In this document: in pieces, positions 52,103 to 61,276 of the stretch
Position numbering within the stretch: position 1 is the first letter of the stretch
Layout: the number at the start of each line of letters is the position of its first letter
From: Flavobacterium sp. PMTSA4
Lineage (GTDB): Bacteria > Bacteroidota > Bacteroidia > Flavobacteriales > Flavobacteriaceae
Reading direction: 5' to 3'
Assembly: GCF_032098525.1 (NCBI RefSeq)
Contig: NZ_CP134890.1
Coordinates: 2,542,001 to 2,606,000, forward strand
Length of the DNA stretch: 64,000 nt
Position numbers and translations under genes: made by a program
Notes under the pieces: generated by a model
Told to the model about the DNA's origin: nothing
The model's input: the letters and a program-made list of their open reading frames with translations, nothing else
Database searches by the model: none

Positions 52103-53319
52103 TTAAAAAAATTATAGTAAGCTTTAGTTTGCTTTTATCATTAGTTTCTTTTGCTCAAGAAGGAACTTCTTCGCCATATTCTTTTTATGGAATTGGTGAT
52201 GTGAAATTTAAAGGAACAGCTGAAACTCGTGCTATGGGTGGAGTTTCTGTTTTTTCGGATAGTATTCATATTAATCTTCAAAATCCGGCGCATTATGCTG
52301 GTTTAAAATTGACTACATTCAGTGCTGGTGGTTCTGCTTTGAATACTAAATTGAATACTGAATCGCAAAGTGAAAAAGCTAGACGAACTACTTTAGATTA
52401 CATCGCAATTGGAATTCCCGCTGGAAAATTTGGATTCGGATTCGGATTATTACCTTATTCGTCAGTTGGTTATAAAATTTTGAATTTGGCAGATGATACT
52501 AATAACTTTTCAACACAATATACTGGTATTGGTGGGATAAATAAAGTTTTTTTAGGTGCTGGATATGCTATAACTAAGAAAATAAATTTTGGATTAGATG
52601 TTCAGTATAATTTTGGAAATATTGAGACCAAAAGTTACAGGTATTTAACAGATGTTCAGAATGGAACAATTGAAGAAAACTTATCTAAAATTCAAGGTGT
52701 GAATTTTACAGCTGGATTAACTTATCAATCAAAAGTTGATAAAAAACATACCTTTTTTGGTTCATTGGTTTATTCTCCAAAAGCTAACCTAAAATTATCT
52801 AATGAAAGAACAATCACTGTAAGTGACCAAGTAGATGAACAGCCAGTTCAGAATTTAAATTTTGATTTTCCATCACGATTTTCAATTGGTTCCGGATTTG
52901 GAGAAGTTAGAAAATGGTTGGTTGGAGCAGAAGTTACATTACAATCTAGTAGTGATTTGAAAAATAGATTTGACGATATTAATGGTGTGGTTTTTGAGAA
53001 TTCTACTCGTTATAGTGTTGGAGGATATTTTATTCCTAATTATGGTTCATTTACTAGTTATTTCAAAAGAATAACCTATCGTGGAGGTTTGCGTTATGAA
53101 AATACTGGAATGGTAATTCAAAATAAATCAATTGAAGATTTTGCAGTAAATTTAGGTTTAGGTTTGCCTTTGAACGGAACTTTTTCTAACTTGAACATCG
53201 GTTTCGAAATGGGTAAAAGAGGAACAAAATATTACAATCTTATTGAAGAAAATTATTTTAATCTTAGTATTGGTTTATCATTCAGCGACAGATGGTTTGT
53301 TAAGCGTAAATACAACTAA
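52099..53319 (+). CDS. outer-membrane beta-barrel protein
   Basis: 406 aa. Signal peptide 1-19, then S-P-Y-S-F-Y-G-I-G-D and R-A-M-G-G-V-S-V, a start shared with flavobacterial outer-membrane barrel proteins of the FadL/PorV-like type. The rest is a run of amphipathic strands with Gly-Phe and aromatic ends, closing in F-S-D-R-W-F-V-K-R-K-Y-N. It is predicted to be a porin-like or lipid-transport barrel; substrate is unknown. It overlaps coaX by 4 bp and precedes TPR and LptC genes, so it belongs to an envelope-biogenesis operon. Confidence 0.8.
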   Translation: MIKKIIVSFSLLLSLVSFAQEGTSSPYSFYGIGDVKFKGTAETRAMGGVSVFSDSIHINLQNPAHYAGLKLTTFSAGGSALNTKLNTESQSEKARRTTLDYIAIGIPAGKFGFGFGLLPYSSVGYKILNLADDTNNFSTQYTGIGGINKVFLGAGYAITKKINFGLDVQYNFGNIETKSYRYLTDVQNGTIEENLSKIQGVNFTAGLTYQSKVDKKHTFFGSLVYSPKANLKLSNERTITVSDQVDEQPVQNLNFDFPSRFSIGSGFGEVRKWLVGAEVTLQSSSDLKNRFDDINGVVFENSTRYSVGGYFIPNYGSFTSYFKRITYRGGLRYENTGMVIQNKSIEDFAVNLGLGLPLNGTFSNLNIGFEMGKRGTKYYNLIEENYFNLSIGLSFSDRWFVKRKYN

Positions 53320-53330
53320 AAAATTATGTT

Positions 53331-54605
53331 ATGAGAGTAATTATATTAATAACCGTTATATTGTTTAGTCTAAATAGTAACGCTCAAAAAATAGATTGCT
53401 CTTTGCAAACCAAGGAATATCAAGAGTTCTTAAAAGTAAAAAATTATAGTGATGCTTTTTCTCCTTGGGAATTTGTAAAAGATAAGTGTCCGAGTCAAAG
53501 TAAAGAAATTTATACTGATGGAATTAAAATTATTCAATATAAAATTGATAATACGGCAACTCCAGAAGAAAAAGAAAAACTTGTTAGAGATTTATTGAGT
53601 TTATACAACAAATACAATAAAAATTTTCCTGAAATAACTCAAGATTACGAAGTTTATAAAGGTTTAGCGTTGCTTGAAAACAACATTGATGCAAAAGACG
53701 AAATCTTTCAGTATTTTGATAATGGTTTTTCAAAAGCTTTAGATAAAGTTACTTCTGCAAATGCTATTTTCAATTACTTTAAATTATTAATTGAAAAGAA
53801 TCAAAATGGTGACAAATCAGTTTCTAGTGATAAGATAATTGAGAAATATTCATTGTTGAGTAATCAAATTAATAATTTATTTACCAAAAATCCTGAAGAA
53901 AGAGAATCTTATATTGCAGCTAGAAAAGGCGTGAATTCTTTGGCGAATGAATTTTTAAATTGTGATAATCTGACGAGTTATTATGAGAAAAAAATGCCTC
54001 AAAACCAAGAAAATGAGGTTTGGTTGCAAGCTTCATTGAATACATTGTCAGACAAATGTTCGGCTACGCCAATTTTTTTAGCAATGGCAGAAAGGTATTA
54101 TGCTTTAAAAGTTTCTTCTCAATCATCAAGTTATTTGGCAATTGCGTCATTAAAAAACAGAAAATTTGATGAAGCTAAAAAACACTATATAGAATCTGCC
54201 GAATTGGAATCTGATTTAACTGAAAAAGCAACAAAATATTACACATTAGCAACTGGATTATTCAGTGGTGACAAAGCAAAAGCAAAAGAATTTCTTTTAA
54301 AATCCTTAGAATTCAACCCAAAACTTGGAAAAGCTTATTTGTTTTTAGCACAACTTTATTCAAGTAGTGCTTCTGATTGCGGGAAAACACCTTTTGAAAA
54401 AAAAGCAGTTCATTATTTAGCGCAGCAAACAGTAAAAAAAGCTGCAATAGCTGATGAAAGATTAAAAAGCAATGTTGATATTTTTATAAAAAACTCTTCA
54501 AAAGAATCACTTTCTCCAAAAGATATTTCTGATGCAAAAATGAATGGAAAATCAATGACAATTGGTTGTTGGATTAACGAAGAAATTATTTTCCCTTCCA
54601 AATAA
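53331..54605 (+). CDS. secreted tetratricopeptide-repeat protein
   Basis: 424 aa. Signal peptide 1-18 (cleavage after N-A-Q). The body is all-helical; residues about 250-350 contain TPR-like pairs (A-x-x-x-L-K-N-R-K-F-D-E-A-K-K-H-Y and A-K-E-F-L-L-K-S-L-E-F-N-P-K-L-G-K-A-Y-L-F-L-A). The product is probably periplasmic. The C-terminus (I-G-C-W-I-N-E-E-I-I-F-P) is distinct. It is a scaffold type; partner proteins are unknown. It lies 11 bp after the barrel protein, and its TAA overlaps the LptC start by one base. Confidence 0.75.
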   Translation: MRVIILITVILFSLNSNAQKIDCSLQTKEYQEFLKVKNYSDAFSPWEFVKDKCPSQSKEIYTDGIKIIQYKIDNTATPEEKEKLVRDLLSLYNKYNKNFPEITQDYEVYKGLALLENNIDAKDEIFQYFDNGFSKALDKVTSANAIFNYFKLLIEKNQNGDKSVSSDKIIEKYSLLSNQINNLFTKNPEERESYIAARKGVNSLANEFLNCDNLTSYYEKKMPQNQENEVWLQASLNTLSDKCSATPIFLAMAERYYALKVSSQSSSYLAIASLKNRKFDEAKKHYIESAELESDLTEKATKYYTLATGLFSGDKAKAKEFLLKSLEFNPKLGKAYLFLAQLYSSSASDCGKTPFEKKAVHYLAQQTVKKAAIADERLKSNVDIFIKNSSKESLSPKDISDAKMNGKSMTIGCWINEEIIFPSK

Positions 54606-55153
54606 TGAGTGTTTCAAAAAAGACATATTTACTTTTTTTAGTACTTCCTTTTTTTGGAATGATTTCTTGTGAAAGTAATTTCAAAGAAGTTCAAAAAATG
54701 GGACTTTCAGAATTCACGCCAAGTGGTGAAGCCGATTCTATCAATTTAAAATATACTGATTCAGGAAGAATAAAAGCAGTTTTAATTAGTCCTAAGATGT
54801 TGGATTATTCAACGGTTGAATTTCCATTTACTGAATTTCCAACTGGAATAGATTTAACTTTATATGATGCAAATGGTAAAAGAACATTTGTTAAAGCAAA
54901 CCATGCATCATCTTTTAAAGGAACCGATTTGATTGATTTGCAAGGAAATGTTAGAATAAGTAATGAAAATGGTGATTTGCTTGAAACAGAACAGTTGTAT
55001 TTCGATCAAAAAAACGAATGGTTTTTTACTCAAAAAAAGTTTAAATTTACTTCACCAAAAGGTGTTTCTTTCGGTGAAGGAATTGACTTCAGTAAAGACT
55101 TCAAAAAAGTGAATTCTCAAAGAATATCGGGTGAAATAGACAAATCCGAATAA
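54605..55153 (+). CDS. lptC: LptC-family LPS export lipoprotein
   Basis: 182 aa. Lipobox M-I-S-C (Cys22). The mature domain (about 45-165) is a small beta-jellyroll with the LptC pattern: A-D-S-I-N-L-K-Y-T-D-S-G-R-I-K-A-V-L, E-F-P-x-G-I-D-L-T-L-Y-D, D-L-I-D-L-Q-G-N-V-R-I and S-P-K-G-V-S-F-G-E-G. In the LPS export bridge it passes lipopolysaccharide from the inner-membrane transporter to LptA. Bacteroidota versions are lipoproteins. Its start codon overlaps the preceding stop by one base. Confidence 0.87.
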   Translation: MSVSKKTYLLFLVLPFFGMISCESNFKEVQKMGLSEFTPSGEADSINLKYTDSGRIKAVLISPKMLDYSTVEFPFTEFPTGIDLTLYDANGKRTFVKANHASSFKGTDLIDLQGNVRISNENGDLLETEQLYFDQKNEWFFTQKKFKFTSPKGVSFGEGIDFSKDFKKVNSQRISGEIDKSE

Positions 55154-55163
55154 AAAAATAAAA

Positions 55164-55358
55164 ATGAATTATTTAAAGTTTACTCAATACGCATACCTAA
55201 TCGCAGGAGTTATTTTTGCTTACGATGCATTTACTAAATGGCAATCAGAAGATGCAAACTATGTTATAAGTTTAGTTTTTGCTGTAATTGGAATATTTAT
55301 GTTTTTCTTCCGTAGACGATTTGCCAAAAAATTTGACGATAGAAACAAAAAGCCTTAA
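55164..55358 (+). CDS. small two-helix membrane protein, function unknown
   Basis: 64 aa with two hydrophobic helices (about 6-23 and 33-50) joined by a short polar loop and followed by a strongly basic tail (R-R-R-F-A-K-K). Function is unknown. It is kept between lptC (10 bp upstream) and the CNNM/CorC gene (2 bp downstream), so it is translated as part of the operon. The size, codon pattern and tight packing support a real gene. Confidence 0.75.
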   Translation: MNYLKFTQYAYLIAGVIFAYDAFTKWQSEDANYVISLVFAVIGIFMFFFRRRFAKKFDDRNKKP

Positions 55359-55360
55359 TT

Positions 55361-56620
55361 ATGGAAATCGGAATCATCATTCTGTGTTTGATACTTTCCG
55401 CTTTTTTTTCAGGAATGGAGATTGCTTTTGTTTCCTCAAATAAAATTTACTTAGAAATTGAAAAAAAACAAGATGATTTTCTAGGTAATATTTTATCAAA
55501 AATCACTCAAAAACCATCAAAATTTATTGCTACAATGCTAGTTGGAAACAACATTGCAATAGTGGTTTATGGGTTTTTTATGGGTGATTTGATTTTAAAA
55601 TGGTTTGCAAATCTCGGATTTCATTTCCCAGAGCTAACAACCGTTTTATTACAAACTACCATTTCTACAATGGTAATTTTAATGACTGCAGAATTTTTGC
55701 CAAAAGTTTTTTTTCAGATATATGCTAATAGTTTCATGAAGTTTTTTGCGCTTCCAGCATATATATTTTATCAGTTATTCTATTATATTTCTTCTTTCAT
55801 GATTTGGATTTCCGATTTTATTTTAAAAAGATTTTTCAAAACAGAAGGCGACCAAATTAATTTGACTTTTAGTAAAATAGAACTTGGAAATTATATTTCA
55901 GAACAAATGAACTCAGTTGACGACGACGATGATGTTGATACTGAAATCCAAATGTTTCAAAATGCATTAGAGTTTTCTGGTGTGAAAGCTAGGGAAATAA
56001 TGACACCTAGAACAGAATTAGTTGCAGTTGATTTATATAGTTCAGTGGCTGAATTGAGGAAGTTATTTATAGAAACTGGTTATTCAAAAATATTAGTTTA
56101 TCAAAATACGCTTGACGATATTGTTGGTTATATCCATTCTTTTGAATTGTTCAAAAAACCTAGAAGTGTAAAATCTATTATGATTCCAGTTGAATTTGTT
56201 CCTGAAACAATTTTCATCAAAGATGTAATGAGTTTGTTAACCAAAAAAAGAAAAAGTGTTGCAATTGTTCTTGATGAATATGGCGGAACTTCGGGCATTG
56301 TAACTATGGAAGATATTGTTGAAGAACTTTTTGGAGAAATTGAAGACGAACACGACCAAGATGAAGAATTAGTTGAAACTCAAATAGACGATGTTACTTA
56401 TTTGTTCTCAACCCGATTGGATGTAGAATATATCAATCAAGAATATAAGTTAAACATTCCAGAAAGCGATTCTTATGGAACTTTAGGTGGATTTATTGTT
56501 GATTTTGCATCTGAAATACCACAAAAAGGAGAAAAAATAACCATCGGTAATTATCAATTTATCATTGAAGAAGCTACCAATAAAAAGATTGAATTGGTGA
56601 AATTGACGATTATAGATTGA
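55361..56620 (+). CDS. CNNM/CorC (hemolysin-like) family membrane protein
   Basis: 419 aa. A CNNM/DUF21 membrane domain (about 1-190, four hydrophobic helices, F-F-S-G-M-E-I-A-F-V-S and V-G-N-N-I-A-I-V), a CBS pair (about 205-330; A-R-E-I-M-T-P-R-T and L-D-E-Y-G-G-T-S-G-I-V-T-M-E-D-I-V-E-E-L-F-G-E-I), and a CorC/HlyC C-terminal domain (about 345-419). Such proteins are linked to magnesium or cobalt efflux; some in Bacteroidota are called gliding-associated by similarity, but no firm role is given here. It is the last gene of the coaX operon. Confidence 0.9.
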   Translation: MEIGIIILCLILSAFFSGMEIAFVSSNKIYLEIEKKQDDFLGNILSKITQKPSKFIATMLVGNNIAIVVYGFFMGDLILKWFANLGFHFPELTTVLLQTTISTMVILMTAEFLPKVFFQIYANSFMKFFALPAYIFYQLFYYISSFMIWISDFILKRFFKTEGDQINLTFSKIELGNYISEQMNSVDDDDDVDTEIQMFQNALEFSGVKAREIMTPRTELVAVDLYSSVAELRKLFIETGYSKILVYQNTLDDIVGYIHSFELFKKPRSVKSIMIPVEFVPETIFIKDVMSLLTKKRKSVAIVLDEYGGTSGIVTMEDIVEELFGEIEDEHDQDEELVETQIDDVTYLFSTRLDVEYINQEYKLNIPESDSYGTLGGFIVDFASEIPQKGEKITIGNYQFIIEEATNKKIELVKLTIID

Positions 56621-56665
56621 TTTTCAAAAAAAAACTTAAAAACCTCGAAAAATATAACACTCTGA

Positions 56666-56697
56666 TTGTTATTATTTCATAGATAATTGTATTTTCG
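56666..56697 (+). promoter_or_regulatory. possible promoter of the PpiD-like gene
   Basis: TTG at 56666-56668 and TATTTTCG at 56690-56697 are 21 bp apart; the -7 box has one base off TAnnTTTG. It ends 30 bp upstream of the start codon at 56728. Confidence 0.5.
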
Positions 56698-56727
56698 CAA
56701 ACTGAATTAAAAATTAACAGAATAAAA

Positions 56728-58830
56728 ATGGCAGTTTTACAAAAAATTAGAAATCGTTCTGGCTTGTTGATAGCTATTATTGCATTTGCATTATTTGCAT
56801 TTGTAGTTGGAGATTTATTCAATAGCGGAAACATTGGTCGTCCTTCAAAAGATGTAGGTAGCGTTAATGGAAAAGATATTCCGTTTGAAGACTTCAAAGT
56901 AAAAGTAGCTAATACAGAAAAAAACCAACAAAATGGGCAGTCAATGACTTCTATGCAAGCTTCTAACCAAGTTTGGAATCAAGAAGTTAGTATTGCATTA
57001 TTAACAGCGGAATTTGAAAAATTAGGTATTAGAGTTGGAGAAAAACATATTATCGAAGTATTTAAAGCTGATCCAAACATTGGACAAAATCAAATGTTTT
57101 TAAATGCAGCAGGTAAATTTGACTTAATTAAGTTTAAAGATTATTTCAAAGCAAATCCAGAAGGAATTCAATATTTGAAAGAAAGAGAAAAGGATGCAGA
57201 TTTGAATGCTAAATATCAAATTTATAATTCTTTAGTAAAAGGTGGTTTATACACTACACAAGCTGAAGGAAAATTAAAATATGAAATGGAAGCAAGCAAA
57301 GTTAGTTTTGACTTTGTAAATGTACCTTATACTTCAATTAAGGATAGTGATGTTAAAATTTCAGATGATGAAATTAAAGGATACATGAAAACTAAAGAGA
57401 AAAAATTTAAATCTGAAGAAGCAAGAGAAATCGAATACGTAATGATTGATGAAAAGCCATCTGCAGAAGATGAAGCTGAAATCAAAAATAAAGTTGAATC
57501 ATTATTATCTCCAAGCATAACATACAACAATGCAACTGGTAAAAATGATACTATTCCTGGTTTTGCAAATACAAAAAATGTTGCAGAATTTGTAAACGCT
57601 AATTCAGACAGACCTTTTGATTCAACGTATGTTTCAAAACAAGATTTACCAGCAGAAAGTGCTGAAATGTTATTCAATTTACCAACAGGACAAGTTTCTT
57701 CTCCTTATATGTATAACGGATACTACTGTATTTCTAAAGCATTAGGTAGAAAAGCCGGAGCAAAAGCAAAAGCAAGTCATATACTGATCAGTTGGGAAGG
57801 AACACAAGTTCCAAACAAAAAAGAAGTTAGAACGAAAGAGCAAGCAAAAGCAAAAGCAGAAGGTTTATTAGCGCAAGCAAAAGCAAACCCAGGAAACTTT
57901 TTCATGTTAGCTTTAACAAACTCTGATGATTCATCTGCTCAATCTGGAGGAGATTTAGGTTATTTTTCACCTGGACAAATGGTAAAACCATTTAATGATT
58001 TTGTTTTCAATAATCCAATTGGAAAAATCGGCATGGTAGAAACTGAATTCGGTTACCATATTATTAATGTTACAGATAAACAAGATGCAGTTAAATTAGC
58101 AACTATTGCTCAAAAAATACAACCATCTGAATTAACTAACAATAAAATTTATGAGCAAGCAACTAAATTTGAAATGGATGCTGCTTCTAAAGATTTTGCT
58201 GCTTTAGCAAAAGAAATGAAACTAACAGTAAGTCCAGCAGTTAGAGTAAAAGCTGTTGATGAGTCATTTGGTGCAGTTTCAAATCAAAGACAAATTGTAA
58301 AATGGGCTTTCAGTGATGATACTAAAGTTGGTGATGTAAAAAGATTTGAAATCGTTAACAAAGGTCATATTATTGTAAAATTGAAAAAAGTTTACGACAA
58401 AGGATTAATGCCAGTTGAAGACGCAAGACCACAAGTTGAGTCTATCTTAAAAAACAAAAAGAAAGCAGAAATGATAAAAGCTAAGATGAAAGGTGCTTCT
58501 TTAGAGGCAATTGCATCTGCTAATAAAGTTACTGTAATGAATGCTGTTGATATGTCAATTGAAAATCCTTCTATTCCAAATGCTGGCTATGAGCCAAAAG
58601 TAGTTGGAACAGCTTTAGCTTCTAAAGTGGGACAAATGTCAAAACCAATTGATGGAAATTCTGGAGTTTATGTTATTGTAACAAAAGCTGAAACTAAAGC
58701 ACCAGCAATTCAAAACTACGATGAATATGTAAACAAATTGAAACAACAAGTTGCTTCATATTCTGGAAGAGTAATTCAAGCGTTAAAAGAAAATGCTGAT
58801 ATTGAAGATAACAGAGCGGAATTCTATTAA
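56728..58830 (+). CDS. PpiD/SurA-like periplasmic peptidyl-prolyl isomerase
   Basis: 700 aa. One membrane helix (about 12-31, I-A-I-I-A-F-A-L-F-A-F-V-V-G) anchors the protein, with the rest in the periplasm, as in PpiD. A SurA-N-like helical region spans about 40-240. A parvulin domain (about 345-455) begins A-K-A-S-H-I-L-I-S and ends E-T-E-F-G-Y-H-I-I-N-V; the G-G-D-L-G-Y-F-S-P-G segment is typical. It assists folding of exported outer-membrane and secreted proteins, which this genome makes in number. It is apparently monocistronic and ends at a bidirectional terminator. Confidence 0.92.
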   Translation: MAVLQKIRNRSGLLIAIIAFALFAFVVGDLFNSGNIGRPSKDVGSVNGKDIPFEDFKVKVANTEKNQQNGQSMTSMQASNQVWNQEVSIALLTAEFEKLGIRVGEKHIIEVFKADPNIGQNQMFLNAAGKFDLIKFKDYFKANPEGIQYLKEREKDADLNAKYQIYNSLVKGGLYTTQAEGKLKYEMEASKVSFDFVNVPYTSIKDSDVKISDDEIKGYMKTKEKKFKSEEAREIEYVMIDEKPSAEDEAEIKNKVESLLSPSITYNNATGKNDTIPGFANTKNVAEFVNANSDRPFDSTYVSKQDLPAESAEMLFNLPTGQVSSPYMYNGYYCISKALGRKAGAKAKASHILISWEGTQVPNKKEVRTKEQAKAKAEGLLAQAKANPGNFFMLALTNSDDSSAQSGGDLGYFSPGQMVKPFNDFVFNNPIGKIGMVETEFGYHIINVTDKQDAVKLATIAQKIQPSELTNNKIYEQATKFEMDAASKDFAALAKEMKLTVSPAVRVKAVDESFGAVSNQRQIVKWAFSDDTKVGDVKRFEIVNKGHIIVKLKKVYDKGLMPVEDARPQVESILKNKKKAEMIKAKMKGASLEAIASANKVTVMNAVDMSIENPSIPNAGYEPKVVGTALASKVGQMSKPIDGNSGVYVIVTKAETKAPAIQNYDEYVNKLKQQVASYSGRVIQALKENADIEDNRAEFY

Positions 58831-58845
58831 TGGATTCTAACCAAA

Positions 58846-58886
58846 TAAAAAAAATGCCTTTCAAGTCGTCGAAAGGCATTTTTTAC
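58846..58886. terminator. bidirectional terminator
   Basis: AAAATGCCTTTC and GAAAGGCATTTT form a 12-bp perfect stem with an 8-nt loop and A/T flanks, between the convergent PpiD-like and GHMP kinase genes. Confidence 0.87.
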
Positions 58887-59794
58887 AATATCATTTCGTG
58901 ATAGGTTAATACAGTTTCAAAACCTTTTGATTTGAAATATGGATTTGGATTTTCTTTAGAAATTGCCATTACAAAATCGCCACCCCAAGCACCAAGACTT
59001 TTTATAACACCATCAAAATCTTCAAAAAATAAATCTTTTGCAGTGCTTTGTTCTAAAATAGTACTCAAAAGAATTTCGTGTTTTTCTAAAAGTTGAGAAA
59101 AACTATCTACTGAATCTGCATTAATAATTTTATTTGTGATAGTATTAAACTCGGGCAGAAATTCATAAATGTTACCTCTTTTATTAATGTAATTATGAAT
59201 TGCATCACGACTATTTTGTTTTTTATTTAAATAAACAAAATATATATTTTCAGCAAAACTTGGTGAAAATGGAATAGTATTCACAATTGGTTTTTCATCA
59301 ATTAATTGATACAAAATACCAGAGTCATTTTGAGCACAAGCAATATCATAACCGCTTCCTCCAAAACTGTTTTTAAGCAATTCAAATGCATCAATTTCTA
59401 ACCATTGAGCAATATTGTTTATCAATGTAGAAGATGTTCCTAAACCCCAATTTTTTGGAAAAGTTAATTCGGTTTCTATAATGTAGCCTTTTGAGTTTGT
59501 AATGAAATTTGAGTTTATTTTATAAGCTTCATGAAGAATTTCAATCAATTTGTTTTTAATATTATTTTCTTCTTCTAATCGTTCTTTTCTAACAATTGAA
59601 GAAAAGGGAATATTTGCTTCAAACCAAATTGATGCATCACTATCATAACTTTTCCATTGAAAAATTTCATTTTCTCCATCTTTAATATGTAAACTTTGCC
59701 CAAATTTTGTAGGTAAAGCCAAAGCAATTGCGCCATCAAGCACTACATATTCGCTGGTGATTAGTAATTTTCCGTTGCTGTAAAAAGTTTTCAA
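58883..59794 (-). CDS. GYDIA-family GHMP kinase, probable phosphomevalonate-pathway kinase
   Basis: 303 aa. GHMP kinase fold: S-N-G-K-L-L-I-T-S-E-Y-V-V-L-D-G-A at the N-terminus, an ATP loop W-G-L-G-T-S-S-T-L (about 116-124) and the motif G-G-S-G-Y-D-I-A (about 145-152) that names the GYDIA group. It starts 4 bp after the HMG-CoA reductase stop, so it is in that operon. Because the other GHMP kinase at 8.5 kb is coupled to mvaD, this one most likely phosphorylates mevalonate or phosphomevalonate. The exact step cannot be read from the sequence, and only family membership is well supported. Confidence 0.85.
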   Translation of the reverse strand: MKTFYSNGKLLITSEYVVLDGAIALALPTKFGQSLHIKDGENEIFQWKSYDSDASIWFEANIPFSSIVRKERLEEENNIKNKLIEILHEAYKINSNFITNSKGYIIETELTFPKNWGLGTSSTLINNIAQWLEIDAFELLKNSFGGSGYDIACAQNDSGILYQLIDEKPIVNTIPFSPSFAENIYFVYLNKKQNSRDAIHNYINKRGNIYEFLPEFNTITNKIINADSVDSFSQLLEKHEILLSTILEQSTAKDLFFEDFDGVIKSLGAWGGDFVMAISKENPNPYFKSKGFETVLTYHEMIL

Positions 59795-59798
59795 ATGA

Positions 59799-61115
59799 TT
59801 ATCTTCTTAATTTTTCAATATATTCAACAACCGCAGCATGAGAAATAGTATGATTTTCAAAATGCGATTTCACTTTATTGCGTTCAGTGATATTGGCTTG
59901 GAATTGATTTAAAATATTGTTGATGTGCATTTTCATATGTCCATCTTGAATTCCTGTTGTAGTCAATGAACGTAAAGCGGCAAAATTTTGAGCCAATCCT
60001 GTTGCAGCAACAATTTGCATTAATTCTTGAGCCGAAGGATTTTTCAAAATTTCTAAAGCAATTTTCACCAATGGATGTAAAGATGTTAATCCGCCAACAG
60101 TTCCCATTGCTAAAGGAATTTCCATCCAAAAAGTGAATATACCATTTTCGATTTTTGCATGTGATAAACTTGAATAGTTACCATTTTTTGAAGCATACGC
60201 ATGAACTCCTGCTTCAACAGCGCGAAAATCATTTCCAGTTGCCAAAACAACAGCATCAACACCATTCATAATTCCTTTGTTATGCGTTACTGCACGATAA
60301 GGTTCGATTTCTGCAATTTTTACTGCCTGAACAAACTTTTCAGCAAATTCTAACGGATTTGGAATGTTTTTTTCGGCTAAATCTTCCACTTTACATGAAA
60401 CTTCTGCACGAACAATACAATTTGGAACATAATTAGAAAGAATACTCATTACTATTGTAATGTCTTTTTCATTTTCTGTAAAATCTTCAAATTGTAACGC
60501 TTCTTCTTTAAGCGTTTTGGCAAATTGCTCTAAACAAGAATTTATAAAATTGGCTCCCATGCTATCTTTTGTTTCAAAAGTAGCGTGAAGTTGGTAGTAG
60601 TTTTCAAGTTCGGTAGTTTTGTTTTTAAGTTCAATATCCAAAATTCCACCACCACGTTTTTGCATGTTTTTGGTCAAACTTTCTGTTTCCAAAAATAATT
60701 TTGGTTTTAAATCAGAAAAAAAGCGCTCTAGTTTTTCCGAACTTCCTTTGAAAAGAAAATGAACTTGACCAATTTTTTCAGTTCCAAGAATTGTGGTTTT
60801 GAAACCACCACGAGTAGCCCAAAATTTCGCCGATTTTGAAGCAGCTGCAACAACTGAGCTTTCTTCTATAACCATTGGAACAGAAAAAAAGTTTCCATTT
60901 ATTAAAAAATTTGGTGCAATACCAAAAGGTAAATAAAAGTTAGAAATGGTATTTTCTATGAAATCATCGTGAAGTTTTTGAAGTTGTTCATCACTGTTCC
61001 AATATTGTTTTAGTATAGAAATTCCTTCTTTTGGGTTTGAAAAATAACTATTGGCTATCCAATTGATTTTTTCTTCTTTAGAAAGTTTAGAAAATCCGGT
61101 AATGTCTTTATTCAT
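59799..61115 (-). CDS. hydroxymethylglutaryl-CoA reductase (class II-like)
   Basis: 438 aa. It reduces HMG-CoA to mevalonate, the committed step of the mevalonate pathway. Class II-type landmarks: E-E-S-S-V-V-A-A-A-S (catalytic Glu), H-N-K-G-I-M-N-G (catalytic Lys), A-T-G-N-D-F-R-A-V-E-A-G-V-H (catalytic Asp) and a C-terminal H-x-x-x-H-A-A (catalytic His). The frame is open 33 codons farther upstream to 61214, but a TATCTTTG promoter element lies inside that extension, 22 bp before this Met. It leads a two-gene operon with the GYDIA-type kinase. Confidence 0.93.
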   Translation of the reverse strand: MNKDITGFSKLSKEEKINWIANSYFSNPKEGISILKQYWNSDEQLQKLHDDFIENTISNFYLPFGIAPNFLINGNFFSVPMVIEESSVVAAASKSAKFWATRGGFKTTILGTEKIGQVHFLFKGSSEKLERFFSDLKPKLFLETESLTKNMQKRGGGILDIELKNKTTELENYYQLHATFETKDSMGANFINSCLEQFAKTLKEEALQFEDFTENEKDITIVMSILSNYVPNCIVRAEVSCKVEDLAEKNIPNPLEFAEKFVQAVKIAEIEPYRAVTHNKGIMNGVDAVVLATGNDFRAVEAGVHAYASKNGNYSSLSHAKIENGIFTFWMEIPLAMGTVGGLTSLHPLVKIALEILKNPSAQELMQIVAATGLAQNFAALRSLTTTGIQDGHMKMHINNILNQFQANITERNKVKSHFENHTISHAAVVEYIEKLRR

Positions 61116-61137
61116 AACTCTTTCAATTCTTGAGATG

Positions 61138-61145
61138 CAAAGATA
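61138..61145 (-). promoter_or_regulatory. -7 promoter element for the HMG-CoA reductase operon
   Basis: Reads TATCTTTG on the minus strand, 22 bp upstream of the ATG at 61115. It decides the start, since transcription would begin inside the longer reading frame. Confidence 0.65.
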
Positions 61146-61225
61146 AGTCTTTGATGAATTTATTTTTATAAAATATGACGAAATTAAAATACATCTCAAA
61201 ATAGGATTTAACATAAAATAGTGCC

Positions 61226-61233
61226 TATATTTA
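61226..61233 (+). promoter_or_regulatory. possible -7 element for the DPP-IV-like gene
   Basis: TATATTTA, one base off the consensus, 43 bp upstream of the start codon at 61277. Confidence 0.4.
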
Positions 61234-61276
61234 TAAAAATTTCACTAAAATTGGAAGTTTTTTAAAGAAAGTATCT

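Noticed and set aside
57750..57900. Repeat element in the PpiD-like gene
   Set aside because: The GCAAAAGCAAAAGCA runs encode Ala-Lys stretches in a normal linker and helix of the protein, and are best explained as low-complexity coding sequence.
61116..61214. 33-codon N-terminal extension of HMG-CoA reductase
   Set aside because: It contains a consensus -7 promoter element for the same gene, and the family N-terminus fits the Met at 61115.
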